Positions 36,919 to 50,129 of a stretch of 64,000 nt of DNA are shown one piece after another (position 1 is the stretch's first letter; every line of letters begins with the position of its first letter). The DNA is taken from NCBI GenBank assembly GCA_013397115.1, contig VWZW01004078.1, positions 1 to 64,000 on the forward strand, given 5' to 3'. A program made the translations under genes and the position numbers. This DNA is from Edolisoma coerulescens. Its lineage: Eukaryota; Chordata; Aves; Passeriformes; Campephagidae. Under the pieces are notes generated by a model, which saw nothing but the letters and a program-made list of their open reading frames with translations, searched no databases and was not told the DNA's origin.

Positions 36919-39009
36919 ACTTCGAATCAGAACAAGGAACAAATATTTTTAATTAAACTATAGAAAAATTGCCACACAAAGCATATTAAAATGGAAAACA
37001 CATCATTACAACATGTTGTCATGTGCAAAACCAAAAATGCATTCAGAAAAAAAGAATGATAAAGTCATAACAAAGGCAATTAAACATGATGTTTGAATGT
37101 GATCTAAAGCTTAAAACTAAATAAAATGCAGAAAATTGAACAGACAAAAGTATTATTCTTTACTTGGCCTGCAGTTTTAAATATCTGTCTAGTGCACACC
37201 ATGAATTTACATAGTGGGTTGATCTAACTAGGTTTATATTACTTTTTATTTTTAAAAAAAATATGTGATTTTCCAGCTATAATTTCATTTTTCCTAATAC
37301 TTTTTCACACTTTGTCCATCACTATGGAACTTGTGTTCCAAAATTGGTGCCTACCTTCATGCTTAATATTGACAAAAGGATCAACCACTCACTTCTGGAC
37401 CATTGTCCTGCCACCAGGGCTTGTTTCCCTCCCAGTTCATCCCATCATTGCAACAGTGGCAGATACCAGATCAGCTCCTCCCTGCTGAAATGGTAGCAGC
37501 CTGAGAAAGAGCTGCTGCAGTGTTTAGGAAGTGTAGACACAGTTGTGGGAGAGGACAGACCAAGGGAAACATCTGTGGAGAAAGCAGTTGCTGGCAAGCA
37601 GGACGCTTGTTCCTCAAACAAAGATATAAGGCCAACAAACCTCCCCTGACGCTTTCCACCCCTCTCATTCCTTATTGACCATTTCAAAACCCTCCACTTG
37701 TGTTTGCAAACTCCTCTCTCTGTAATCAACACTGTCAATGACACAGTATTGAATTTTTCACCTCCAGGATGAAGATGAAGCAAATCTTTGTCCATAAGGT
37801 AGGACAGTTCAATTTTGCTTTCAAAATGCTGAAAGATGGAGAAGACACTTGACTATCTGTGCCTACTTTTTTTTTTCTTTTTTTCCTTTTCTTTTTATTT
37901 CCCCTCCCCCTCCTTGGATATTTTAGGCATGACCAGGTGTGCATTGGGAATGCTGTTAGCTATTCACTTGGCTTAACGCTTTGGGTGACCATACGAATAG
38001 TTCTGTTTAAATTGAATTTAAAAAATTAAAAAAAAATCTGTTTAAATTAAAATTAAGTACTGATCTGTTTAAATAAAATGACCCTGATTCATTAGAACAC
38101 TTTTGGTATTTTTTCCAGTACTGATTTCAACAGTGTAGCCCATGTAAAAAGAATAAATTCTCTCAGAATGTAAAAACTTACTTTCTGATCTTTTCTTCTG
38201 CTTAACCAAGTGAGGATTTGGAAAGTATCTTAGGTTTTGTACTGTCTCATCTTACATTATTTATATATTGCCTATCATAAGGAATTCCAGTTTTCAGGTA
38301 GAAATTCTGGGTTCTCTTGTAGTACACAAGCAATTGTCACTTTTAAAAGTGAAACTTTAAAAATTGTTTTTACTGGTTCTTTCCTGAAAAAATTAGTAAG
38401 AGATCTTGGTGCTGATATTGCAAACTACATCCATTTATTGTGATTTAACAAAAATTACTTTAGCCCTTACAACCTACAGAAACGCCATAATGTGAAAAAG
38501 ATGACATTAAAAGTTACATAATGTTCAGAAAATGTATTCATCCTCTATAATGTATATATTTTCTCAAAAAAATGTGGTTTCACCTCAGTGACCTGCTGAC
38601 ATAAATGAGGATTTCAAAATTCTGGAGTGATGGGAAGATCGGCTGAAAGAGCTTGTGAATAACAATTCTCACATCATCAATGAACATTCTCCAACACCTG
38701 GTAGTGATCTATTCGAAACTCTCTTCTGGGAATTCTGCTTTTCACAGTGCAGAGAGATGGCACATTTAATCCTTACATAACAAAGTCACAGAGTTGTAGT
38801 GGTTGAAGTTCTGAAAGCATTTTCATGACGAATTTTTCTCCTCTTTTCAGGAGTGTATAGGTAAGTTTAAAAACAAACAAACAAACAAGCAAACAATGGT
38901 TTTGGAAGAATGCAATGTTCTGAATAGATCCTAGCAGTTGCCAAGGGGTAAAGTGGAGCAAAGATGGGTATGAGGACCTACTTAAATCGTTATTCTATAT
39001 AATAACCCT
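36919..39009. other. Non-coding DNA, with an unassigned GC-richer block at 37.37-37.73 kb
   Basis: The block at about 37,370-37,730 is less AT-rich and contains aaagatataaggcc, a possible TATA-like element. Its composition suggests an LTR, but I cannot match it to a family. Further right, ctgtttaaat recurs three times (about 38,003, 38,039 and 38,065) in an A/T-rich setting, and a CAAA microsatellite follows at 38,869-38,896. Confidence 0.45.
38869..38896. repeat. (AAAC)n microsatellite
   Basis: This is an AAAC/CAAA tetranucleotide run with one interrupting base (aagc). Confidence 0.85.
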
Positions 39010-39612
39010 ATGCTACTTCTGTGGAAATAATTTCCTCCTTTCCCTTGGGCCATTTCAGGTCAGCTGCCCTGGCTATGCTCCCTCACAGTTTTTTGTGCCC
39101 CTGCTCACTGGCAGAGCATGAGGAACTGAAAAGCCCATGACTTAGGGTAAGCACTACTAAGCAGCAACCTAAGCATCAGTGTGTTATCAGTGTCATTCTC
39201 CTACTAGCTAATGAAAAAATGAACTCTATCCCAACTGAAACCAAGACATTATCCACCCTTTATTCCATACCATAGAACACCATGTTCAGCATATAAACTG
39301 GAGAAGGAAGTCCATGTCCTTCAGGACAGGCTGAGCACTGAGTAGCAGCTGGTGAGCAATTTTACTGTGCACCCCTTGTTTCTCTTGGGCTTTATTCCTC
39401 TATCTCTCTCCTTTTCAATGCAACTGTTAATATTATTAGTATTTATTATTACCATTATTTTATTTTATTTTTTTCAGTTATTAAACTTTTCTTATTTCAA
39501 CACTTTTTATTTCCAATTCTCCTCATCCCTGGGGGCAGGAGGTTTGTGGTGGGTTTGGGGTATTGGTGTTGAGTCAGTGGCTGCATGGTACTTAGTTGCC
39601 ACCGTGTCAACT
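39010..39612 (+). mobile_element. Endogenous retrovirus LTR, 3' portion (ERVL-like)
   Basis: The landmarks of a widespread avian LTR occur in order. U3 contains caggtcagctgccctggcta, ctcactggcagagcatgagg, ggtaagcactactaagcagc and gaactctatcccaactgaaa. A TATA box lies in cagcatataaactgg (about 39,289-39,297). R/U5 contains agcagctggtgagcaatttt, then an AT-rich attattatt run, ATTAAA at 39,480-39,485, and ccaattctcctcatccctgg. The terminus ggctgcatggtacttagttg, ccaccgtgtcaa matches the usual LTR end. The left limit is not sharp because the early U3 is missing or too diverged. No internal viral genes follow, so this is a solo or truncated LTR. The plus-strand frame at 39,352-39,657 and its minus-strand partner are incidental. 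The family assignment is from memory. Confidence 0.8.
39288..39298 (+). promoter_or_regulatory. TATA box of the 39-kb LTR
   Basis: Agcatataaac lies about 185 bp upstream of the LTR's ATTAAA polyadenylation signal and has the position expected for the U3/R promoter of this LTR. Whether it is still active cannot be judged from sequence. Confidence 0.55.
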
Positions 39613-42600
39613 CCTTTTGGTTGTACTGGAAATTACATTCAGATCTCCAACCCGTAGGATGTTTCCTGATAAATGGAGCCTGATGGGTAAGCTTCTCAGG
39701 AGAACAAAAGAACCCCACACAAAGTAAGGATGGTTCAAAAACCTGTGACCTTGGTGACCTAAATGGTCTTTGTTATCAGTGGTGTGAAATTAGAATATTT
39801 TTCCTCACTACAGTACAAGGTCAATTATGTGAACCTGTTATTGATATAGATTCTTAAAACAAAACCAGAACAGAACAAGAAAACACATACTCTCTAGCAT
39901 TAAAGTGCCCTGTCCTTTCTTTAAGGTTAAACTGTGCAATTTTTTTTTAAATACCACTTAAGGAAAACATTTTGTAAGAGACACAAACTGCAAGATTATT
40001 TTTAAATTGTTAACATTCCATCTACTAAAACTGATCCTAGCTCACACAGCAAGGTGTTATTCTTATCAAATAATACTTATTTGGACAATGTGAGCTATCT
40101 TCTGCTATTTATCGGTACTATTCAATAACACTGATAATACAGACTTAAACCAAGGTAGAAACACAATTATTTACTGTTGTCTTTTGGATTACTTTCCCTC
40201 TTTAACACAGAAGATTAAACATAATCATTCCAGCTGGAAACACTTTTGAGCTTAATCAAGGACAAGCTCACAAAATAATATTACCTGTTATTTATACAGT
40301 TTATGAAAAAAACCCCTAAAACCAAAAAAGTAAAAACAGTTTAAAAGAATGTAATTAGAATTCATCATAAAAAACTACTTAGGTTTTTGGGCTTTTTTTT
40401 GGTAAGGAAACGTTTCTTCATATCAAAGAGTTATGTGGAATGAATAGATATTTATTTTTCTCTAATCTAGAATGTATTTGAGGCATTATACGTGAGTTTG
40501 GTTTTTTTTTAATCAGTACAGTAAGAAAAATACCTTGTTTGCTTACCAGATACATTAGTATAATAAACATGTGAAGATAGTATAGTGCTGGCTGGCAAAA
40601 TATTAATCGATTTTTCAAAGTTGCTTTGAAAGATGTATCATTATGTTAGCAATTCTAAAGGTAATTTGAACTTATAAATAGATGTCTAATAAGAATTTAG
40701 AAGATCAACATTTTATTTTCGTGTCTGCAATGAACATTGTGACTGCTCATGCTAGTTTCCTTTCCACATCATCTTCCTTTCTGTTCTTTGCCTCTTTTAT
40801 TTTTTCAGAGAGTTTATATTTGTATCCCCTTTTTAAAATTTATTTTTGGTGACCAGAACAATCTGTTTAAACAAACTCAAAAGAAAAGCTTTGTTTCAAT
40901 TTTCTATTCTTTCCTGGGATCAGCCAGAAATTTTTGTTTAATGGAATGGGTTTTGATGAGTTAGAATGACAAGTCTTTTTTTTTTTTTTCCACTTCACTG
41001 TAATTGAATCTTTCAAAAACTCCTGGAAATTTCAATGAAATTTCTCTTGCTGCACAGAGACTTTAACATACTTTCTGTCTTTAGTCCATTAAGGCCTTTT
41101 AAAGATTCCATGTCTCATCATAGCACCCTGATATACCCACTTATTGCTCAGCATAACAACAGCAGATTTATATTTTCTATTTTTCTGAGCTTATTGGTCA
41201 TTTTTGTAACATTTTATTTGTGGGAGGCTTGTAGGAGTGAGTTTGCTGTGGAAATAATTCAGATCTTGTCATAGTTTGTGCTCAGTGCCACAACCCTGGC
41301 TGCCCTACAGAACTGGGACCTGAAGGATGGCCAAGAACTCATTCTGCTTACATTCTATTCAGCTACAAAAAAGTGAAGATCTGACGGAATTTAGGATCTG
41401 GAGTTATAAATCTGAAATTGTAAAGAGATTAGCACTTTTAATCTTTCTAAATAAAACAGACAAACCTTTTAATGTACCGGTTTAAACAGCTTCTGTCCTA
41501 CAAGATGCAATGTACTGTTCATAACAACAGGAAATTTCATTCTATTAGGAAAACACCTACACACCACACACACCACACACATTTAGAGGCTCTTAAGATA
41601 AAAAGAGAGGCACAGTATAATTCCATAGTACCATACTGAATTCTTTTCACTTGGATGGCTGAATAGTTCAGGACAGCAGTTACGTCGATAATAAATGACT
41701 CTGCTGAAAGGAGAATTAATTAATTCAGATAAACCAAATAAACTCTGTGAACTGACTAATGTAGCAGAAATTACTGGGTGCTGATACTGCTGTTTTAATT
41801 ATTAAGTCCACATTAATTAATTTCAGAGCCACCTTTTTTGAAATCCACAGCTTGACCAACATTCAGAGTATAAAACATGCCAAGAGCCAAATTTTGCTTA
41901 GTAACACTTTTGCAAAGGCTGCAACTGTGTCTGCATACAAGTAAATATGATGAACTTTAAAAGAAAGTGACAGTTTCAATAAACAACACAGGATCCAAAT
42001 AATTGTGCGGTACATCCTTGACCACAAACTGAGAAACAAAATTTGATTGTGTCAACCTATTTCTGTCACAGAAGGAGCTGGACTTCTTGTTAATTGCCAA
42101 TATGGTTCTGAATATGAAGGGAACTTAATATCTCTTCGAGAGTTGCAGTAAAATCCGTGATCATGGCTACCCATGCAGAGCTACTAGACAGAGTGCAATT
42201 CAGTCAAGACCCACTGTGACATCACAACCTCACTGAACCTAAGGATGTGTGAATGGGTGAGAATGAGTTACATTACATTTATTAGTTAGTGCTGATGATT
42301 CTGTACCTAAGGACATAGATAGTATAAAATTTATTTATACCATGCTTTGTTCCCTAGCACATCACATGTGAAGGACTGTTTAAGATAGTGCCATGATTGA
42401 AGTACTTATTTCTGCTGGGGAATGTTCAGCAGGGATTTTACTACCTGTACATTACTCTAAAAAGACAAAAAGGAAGGTATAATATATTTAAGACTGTCTT
42501 TTGTAGTGATTAGTTCCATAAATTGCTAAAAAAATATACAGCCAGCAAATTATATCTGCAGCATCACACAGCAGACAGCAGTAACATCAATATGGTAACT

Positions 42601-44826
42601 AAAAGATACATTCCCACAAGGATTTTGTTCTCTAATCCCTCACCATTTTGTTTGATTCTTAAAACAAAAACACCTGTAGCAATGGTTTCTCCTGACAAGC
42701 TGAAAGGCACTGAACAGAGAACAAGTTTAATAAAATGCTTTAATTACAATCTTTAGTATAACTTCACCATGTAACAACACCTCTTATGTACATCTTAATC
42801 ACTTGCTTTTTCTTGTTTTCACTTGAAGCAAATTTAAATTTTTTGGAGAACTCTACACACAACTTCAAGGATGAGGCACTAGCGTCTTTGAGAAAACGAC
42901 AGACAAAACAGTTTTAGGAAAAGCTCTTATGAACACTTCATGTCATGTACTTGAATTAAAAACATTTAAGGACAGAAAAACTTCTACAAAAACTTTTAAA
43001 TGCAAGTTTTTCTGCACTAAAGTTGCTTTACCAGGATATTCCTTCTGAGACTGCCTGCTAGAAAAAAATTTCTAGATGTAGAAATCAGATTTGTATCACT
43101 TTATACTAAGCTTTAGACATAGAAATCTTCTCTATTTTTCTTAAACTAGCTCTGAAATTTAGGAGTTGTGGTTTTAATAAATGTCCCCCATACAAAAAGT
43201 TTGGAGACACATGAGTTCAGAAAAAATATGAACCTGATCCTAATAAATGTTTTCTGGAATTCCCTAGTATCATTTAGACACAGCTATCATCTACAATTTC
43301 AAGGGTGCAGCATGTGTTCTAACTTGCAGAGCTCTAGCTTAGAAAAAGGTGCCATAGGCAGTTTATTTCCTACTTGATTTTTTCTGCCTACCCTTTAGTA
43401 CCAGTCCAGTGTAAATGAGATAATTTTAATTTTTAAAATAATTTACCCTTCCTATACGTTTTAATCTATACTTAACTATAGGCAGAAATAGTTTGTTCTT
43501 CTAAGGACTGGATCATAGCAAGTTGCAGTTTCGCAGATGGAAATTCTGAACAGCTGAGTTTCTGCTGTTTGCTTCCTGGTACAAGAAAAGGCATTTGTAG
43601 ATGAAGCAAGCAGCAGATGGAGAACAATTGGAGTATATAATTATTCGGCCTGGACGCCTTTTAAATGGGAAGGCTGAACTCTATCTGTTTGGCAGGGAAG
43701 ACAGAGGAAAAGAGTAGCACATGGTAGATAAACCTTCCAACGATCCTTTAAAATAAATCTAGGCAAATATGTGAAATAACTTCATCAGTTAACAGGGTCT
43801 CTTTTTCTGTGAACTCCAAAATCTGGCAAGTCATTGTCGGTTTGCTTTTGAAGGTTGAGATTAATACACGGCCTACCCAAACACTTCTGTATTAATAAAC
43901 TACATTGATTTCAGTATGTTACCTGAGGACTCCATCTGGTGACTCTCCTTTACTTTGCCAGATTTTGAAAAGCTGCAGCCTTACTGTGATCTAATGCCAA
44001 AATATGAAATCCACTGTAGGAAAGTATTAACACGTTGCGATTCTTGCTCTGTGAAAGTGAATAATTGAATTCTGTGACTTTTTGAAACTGCCCTCATAGG
44101 AGCATTACATTTTGTAAGCTGACGTCCCACAATAAGGCCACATGCCAAAATCAGTGTCTAGAGAGCTATGATTATTTTCATTAATTATTCAAGATTAAAT
44201 GGACATATGAAGGAAAATACAGAGGGCATCAAAACAGGAGTAATAAAGTATTATGAGAAAAAGAAGCCAATCAGAATAATTAAAAGACCAGTAAAATCTG
44301 AAATTGGAAAAAAATAGAGGACAGTAAAATATTACAGAAGACATATGGGAAGCATTATATGCTCTTAAGGTAATAAATTGCTTTCTGAAACTGCAGTCAA
44401 ATCAGAAATTACTCATGTATTTTCCATATAATAGTTTTATAGCAAGTAAAGACTAAGGATGGAGAAAAACAGAAGAAACCTTTGTTTATATTAACAAAAA
44501 TGAAAATTAGAATTACACCCACATGTAGTAAGACTTACTTTAGTTTAGAAAATTGATGGTGTAAATCAAAATTAATTTAATGACTGAAGAAAATTTTAAG
44601 ATTTTGATGTTTTTACTGTGTTAAAATCTAGGAAAAAATCAGAATAAAGCAAGGAAAACTAGGAATAAAAAGAGTAGTTAAGCAGGAATAAAACCATAGT
44701 AGAAATATTACCTGCTTCCTCGTATTTTTTGGGTTTTTTCTTTGAAGTTATTTGATACCTTATTTGAAGTTTCAAAAGTTCAGTTCTTTCCTATGGAACT
44801 GTGGCAAATCAAAGGCCTTGGATCCT
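39613..44826. other. AT-rich non-coding DNA
   Basis: No gene is visible. A short CA-rich patch lies at 41,560-41,580. Two near-identical AT-rich words, aattaattaattcaga (41,714-41,729) and attaattaatttcaga (41,812-41,827), flank an A/T-rich segment that could be a conserved element. Everything else is unassigned; open frames are short. Confidence 0.5.
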
Positions 44827-45321
44827 CACATAATAAGATGAAGACTTCATCTCACATTTTCTTTACATATTCAAGTATTTAAGCCTTATTTTTTTCTCAC
44901 TTTGGAAGGGCTCTAACTGGAAAATAGGATATTTCTGAATATGCATGAGGCTCCCTTACCCAGACTCATTTAAGCTAATTCTGGAAAAGCAGATGGTTTC
45001 TTCACCTGTGCATCACAAGCAGTCTGACTCTGTGCTTATTCCTTGCACTGACAACAAGGCTTCCACAGTACTCTTGTGAGCTCATTTCTAGATCCAATTC
45101 AGGCAAGGCAGTGCCGAGGCATTTAGCTGATCCAGACTAAGATGTGACACTTTAGGGTACAGATGTGCAACTGTGTGCCCTGATGACTTTTGAAGTCAAT
45201 GAAGTACCTATGGAATTTAGGCAAAGTACCTGATGGCTGACAGAGGATTTTTGATGTCATTTAGAGGCTGGGATGACTCACATTTCTCACCTTACATCTC
45301 ATTCAACTAAGTCCACTTTTG
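44827..45321 (+). repeat. 495-bp dispersed direct repeat, copy 1
   Basis: This segment reappears at 53,407-53,901 in the same orientation with two substitutions and no gaps. Differences are C here versus T (44,845/53,425) and C here versus G (44,935/53,515). Both flanks diverge at once. The left end reads cacataataagatg and the right end gtccacttttg. I see no terminal inverted repeats, TG...CA LTR ends, poly(A) tail or target-site duplication. It holds no open frame of note. The style of its right half (gatccaattcaggcaaggca, gaagtacctatggaatttag) resembles old LTR sequence, but I cannot name a family. Confidence 0.95.
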
Positions 45322-47810
45322 GGCAGTACAGAATGACTAAGCAAAATTAGATAACTTTCTCATAATTTTTGAATCAAATACACCTAAAAATTACATTTAT
45401 TCGTTCTAATATGAACTATTTTAATAATATTATTAGGTCAATCTTTGTGAACATCACCATTTTTACAGATGAAAAATAGATTTCATAGCCACAGTTTTTA
45501 AAGAATCTTTCCTGAATATTGAACCTTTTTTCTGGGGTTAGTGGTTCAGATAGACAAGGAGATAGGCTGTAATCATAAATAATTAATCTTTTAAACACTT
45601 TTGAACTTTACTGTTCATAGCTTTGATTTTACACAATGAAATGCAATGCTTCAACTCAAAGATTAAAGAATACATGCAGAAATAGCAAATCTATACCTCA
45701 TTGAAAAGCAGCAAAATTATGATCTGGATTTTATATTTTCTTTCTTTAAAGAGGAATGGGTACTATTTTGCTTCAGCCAAGCTGACGTGGGTGCATATGC
45801 ACACACCATTGCACAAAGGCATGTTGGCACAAACACAACTGCACATACAGACATGGATAGAGGGAAGTATTGAACAAAAATAACAGATGTTAATGCTTTG
45901 TCCTTTCAAGTCAAAATGCTGACATTTTTTGAAGTACTCTTAACAAAGTGCTTACATCTGTTATATATTCAGTAGTCTTTACTACAATCAGTATGACTAG
46001 AATTTGTATCCCATGTGCATTAATCATAATTACCGGTGTGTAAGGTTTGTTCTACCAGAATTAAAATTCTATTAATTAGATTTTTTATATTAAATACACT
46101 GTGGAATAGGTAGAATGTATAGAGTAAAAATACCTAATTTTCAGAATAGTTAGTAGACAAAGTGAGAGATGCCCATAAAGAAAACTTCATCTCAAATGGT
46201 TGCCTATCCAAAGTTTACAACTGAGAGAATTTTCTCCTTACTATTGAATTGTATCTGACTTAAATGACAATAAATAAAAGACTTGAAATCTTTTCCAACC
46301 TGAATCTTTCATAATCTACATAAGTGCAGTATATACTCTGTGAATCCAATGGTATGAGTATGAAGATGTAATCCTCTCAGTCTGCCACAAAGAATGTACG
46401 TTCTTTGTTTCCATTACTACAATGTCATGGCTATCTTAGCACATAACAATGACTGCATTGTGCCGAACAGCATCCTAACAGCTCTTTTCCTGTTTTCATT
46501 ATTTGTTTTTATTGAGGTTTTTTGGAGGGATGGATTTTTGTGTATGTTTTTAATTCAGAAAAGTACAATACTTGATTGAAAGAAACACAATACACAAAAG
46601 TTACCTTAAATTTCATGCTACTGAGGCAAGAGATTAAATTAGCTGAAAAGTAGTGGAAGGTACGGGATTTAGAGCAGAGCTGTTACATGACAGTCAAATA
46701 TATAAAGAAAATATGGTGATTAATGATTCCTGGATCTGGCTGATGATTTTTAGTCAAACTTTCTTGTTAAAAATGAACTGTATAGAAGAAGCAATAGCCA
46801 GCGTGAAGTGGCTGCACTAAGCATGTAACATGCAGTTAAAATCATTGGGACACTCTTCTATACAGCTTGTGGCTGTACCTGTTACTGATAAGATCAAAAT
46901 ATAATGTTAATATGAAATTAGTCATCAGTGATAATTATTTGGAGAGGAAAAGTAAATGTACATAAAGACTGCGACTACTTATTCTTCAGCTGGGAGAATT
47001 CATGGATCTACATCCCATGCCGTGGATGTGGAAGAGAAGAGTTTGACTACTGATCTATACCATAGCAAATTTTTATTTATTCTGTGTTTAATACACTGAC
47101 ATTGCAGTCATCCTGTACTACAACTATACTAATATCCTGAAATTTGGAAAGGAAGAAGATTAGAATGAAAATGAAAACCGAGAAGAAGCACTGCCATATT
47201 TCTTCTTGTTACTGTTTTAACTAGAGGAAGTAACATCTTTATGTCTCTTCTCTGTGGAGCTTAAAACTAGCAAAAGACAAGCAGAATTGGATGATCTGTC
47301 ACACTAAGTAAACAGGAACATAGATGTCTGTGTCAGTTGCTGAACTGTCCTTTTTATTTATACATAATTTTGGAACACACATGGTTTTCTCTTGCTAGAG
47401 TCTATAAATACTCAAATAATCTAAAATCCTCAGGACAAGGAGAAAGTTGTTTTGCTTAAAGATGTCTGTAGATGATTTTACAGATGTACTAGCTATGAAA
47501 ACAAACAAGAAAAAAGGATCACTATTACTAAGGATCATCTTGTTTAATGATAGAAGAATCCAGACACATATTTTTATGCAGCACAGTCCCTATATAGGCT
47601 TGCTTTGATTCTTTTTCTACTTGTATTTTTTTGCCTAGTGATATGCTTGCTTTATTTACCATATTTCTTTTTTTTTTCTTTTGCTCTTCTGTTTACTGCT
47701 CTTATGAGGTCTGCTTCAGTAATCTGAAGATGCCATGTTGAAGCTTCAGTATGAATAGCATGGATACTGGAATAGACAGTATATACGTATGATACCAGGC
47801 TCAGGAAGGC
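45322..47810. other. AT-rich non-coding DNA
   Basis: No gene is visible. The only recognisable item is a short CR1-like 3' end at about 46,282-46,318, listed separately. Confidence 0.55.
46282..46318 (+). mobile_element. Short CR1-like 3' tail fragment
   Basis: Gacttgaaatcttttccaac followed by ctgaatctttcataatctac resembles the CR1 3' terminus (normally 'gatcttt-ccaacctgaatgattctatg'). Nothing upstream is recognisably CR1, so it is either a very short 5'-truncated insertion or a chance match. Confidence 0.45.
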
Positions 47811-48545
47811 ATGCAAGTGTCTTGGAAGACAGCAATAGAATTCAAAATAATCTTGACAAATAAGATGTTTGAAATAATAGAATGCGATTCAATAGAGACA
47901 ACCACAAGATACTCAGGCAGAAATAATATATTGCACATGTACAAATTAGGGGACAACTGTTTAGGTAAAAGTTCTGCGGGTCTCCAAGTTAGAGAGGGTG
48001 TCAAGGTCAACACGAGCCAACAAAAAGTATACCAATGATTGTGAGCCAGCAACATCAAAAAGTGGACATTGTGACAAAGCATTTGTAATGGCATACAAGA
48101 GGCATACAGATATCCTTTTAATCAATTCAGCATTCATGAATACACTTGCATACTCTGTGAAACTTTTGTTCACCAGGCTTTTTAATGAGTAGATGCCAAC
48201 TGGCAAGAGACCCAACAGAACAAAAATACTGATTGAAGGTCTTGATTTTATAACCTTCAAGAAAGGTAGAATAAGGAGAAGATTTAGGAAGGATGTGTTA
48301 ATAGATTTCAAGAAAATAAAATACTATTCAAAGAAAGGGTTTATATACTCTTTGTATCAGAAAAGAAATAATGGGCGTAAATTGCAAGGAAAAAAGACTC
48401 ATTGTCTAGTATAAGACATATTAGAAAACACTTTTGGAAGGAAAAGGGAGTGAAGAACTAGAAAGTTTGCCAAAGAAACCTGTCAACCTTCTGTCATTGA
48501 AAGTACTTTTAAGTAGATTAGATAAATGTCTGTCAAGAATGGATT
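47811..48545 (+). mobile_element. Ancient CR1 LINE fragment, sense
   Basis: The order of decayed CR1 landmarks is preserved. Agaattcaaaataatcttga comes first, followed by aatgcgattcaatagagaca, the equivalent of the KFNxxK segment. Then come aaattaggggacaactgttt, gtctccaagttagagagggt, and ttgtgacaaagcatttgtaa, the equivalent of 'CAxVAKKA'. It closes with gaaataatgggcgtaaattg and gattagataaatgtctgtca. This matches the layout of older sauropsid CR1 copies in the C-terminal ORF2 and 3' region. All frames are broken and the final CR1 tail is missing. Several overlapping short frames on both strands (47,801-48,414) are relics of this repeat and not genes. Confidence 0.75.
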
Positions 48546-50129
48546 AGTTTTCCATACTCTTTTTCATACTTAACATAGTATGAAGGTTCTGAATTGACTT
48601 TAAATGAAAATCACTTTATTCTTCATTCTGTTCTTTACATGTTTTCCTCCTTCCAGTCTTTGATATTTCTGAGATGCTTCTTATTAGTTTTTATGAAGAT
48701 CTGAAAATAATTAAGGATAATGCTGAAAATACATAAGGCTGCTTATATTCTTGTTCTCCCTGTGCTTTACTTTAAATATTATAGTTTTATTTCTCCTATT
48801 TCGTTGTGGGTTTTTTTCTTCTTTCCAGCACACCATCTGGATTCCTAGATGGGTAAAACCATATTGCATATTTTTACCCACTGTCATACTGGTGCTTATT
48901 CTGAAGCTGATCAACACTAAATCTCTATGAACTTGCCTTACTTCTAACCTCAGTATCCTGCTATCTTCATCTTTCTCTGTGTTTCTCTATAGTGCTCAGA
49001 AAAGAGAAATACTGTCTATCATGTAGCTCAAAACTTACCATGGATAGCCTATAGCTAATTATACACTCACATTCTTCATATATTCTCTTACTCACCTTCC
49101 TATCACTACCTTTTATATCAACTCCTTTTGTTGCAATCCCTGTGCATACCGAGATTTGTATGAACTGACATATGCAATTAAATTTGACTTACCTGAAGTG
49201 AATTCATGAAGTGCTGGAGCAAATTTATATTTACTGGAATCGTGTAGAACTGATAAAACAAACAGGAATACAAAAAAACCATGTAAATGGTCATCAGCTT
49301 TGTTACAAAAACGGTTTGTAAATGAATCAGAACTTTTAAACTCTGGTTCTCTTTCTTGGTTTCGGTTTTTGTTGTTTTTTTTTTTCCCAAGAAAACTGGA
49401 ATCTACCAATTTGCCTTTTTCCCCCGTACAAAGAACAATCTTATAAACAAAGGATTGTAACAGCCAGCAAAAGAACAATTTCTGCATTTTAACAGAGGCT
49501 ATAAAAGCGTGTTAAAATATACTCTCCACTCAATGTCTTACTTACGTGCTCAACTTAGTGTTAAAGTTGGATTTGTAAATCAACAGAAGGAGAAAGGAAA
49601 ACACCTGTGATTTGTTGATCATCTGTGCATTCTGTAAAACACATCAATCTGATGATACATCTGGGGAAGGCTGAAGGTGTCAAGTCTGGATATATGCTCT
49701 ATATATTTACTTACCAGCTGATACATTAATTTCTATAATTTAAGTAGGCTGCTGGATAATATTTGTGGTAGTAGTTTTCATGGTTTGCCATTGAGAAAAG
49801 ATCTGCTGAAAAAGTAGAAATGTATCTGTAATAAAACACAAAACATTTTATTAATATTTTTGCTCTTATGAAGTTTCTAAAAATTTATAAATTATACTGC
49901 TAAAGGACAATATTACAGTTGACTGTTAGCAGCATATCTGCGGGGAAGTGTATATGTTCATGCATGTGTGTAGTCATCTTAATGGAAGTGAAGCAAAAAT
50001 AATCAGGTAAACAGGTCATGGTTCATTAATAATTGTCAAGTAAAGTAGAAGAAAAAAGGAAAAATAAGAAGTCAGACACTTCCACAGCTGAACTCAACCT
50101 AGTCTCTAAAATAGAACAGTTCACTAGAC
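48546..50129. other. AT-rich non-coding DNA
   Basis: I recognise nothing. A minus-strand frame of 124 codons at 49,113-49,487 is Lys/Ser-rich with no domain, and overlaps another frame on the same strand. Confidence 0.55.

Noticed and set aside
39352..39657. 101-codon plus-strand frame with a hydrophobic N-terminal half
   Set aside because: It is contained within the R/U5 part of the LTR, and the hydrophobicity comes from the T-rich att repeat.
49113..49487. 124-codon minus-strand frame
   Set aside because: It is low-complexity in part (Lys/Asn-rich from a T-run), has an overlapping alternative frame and no domain.
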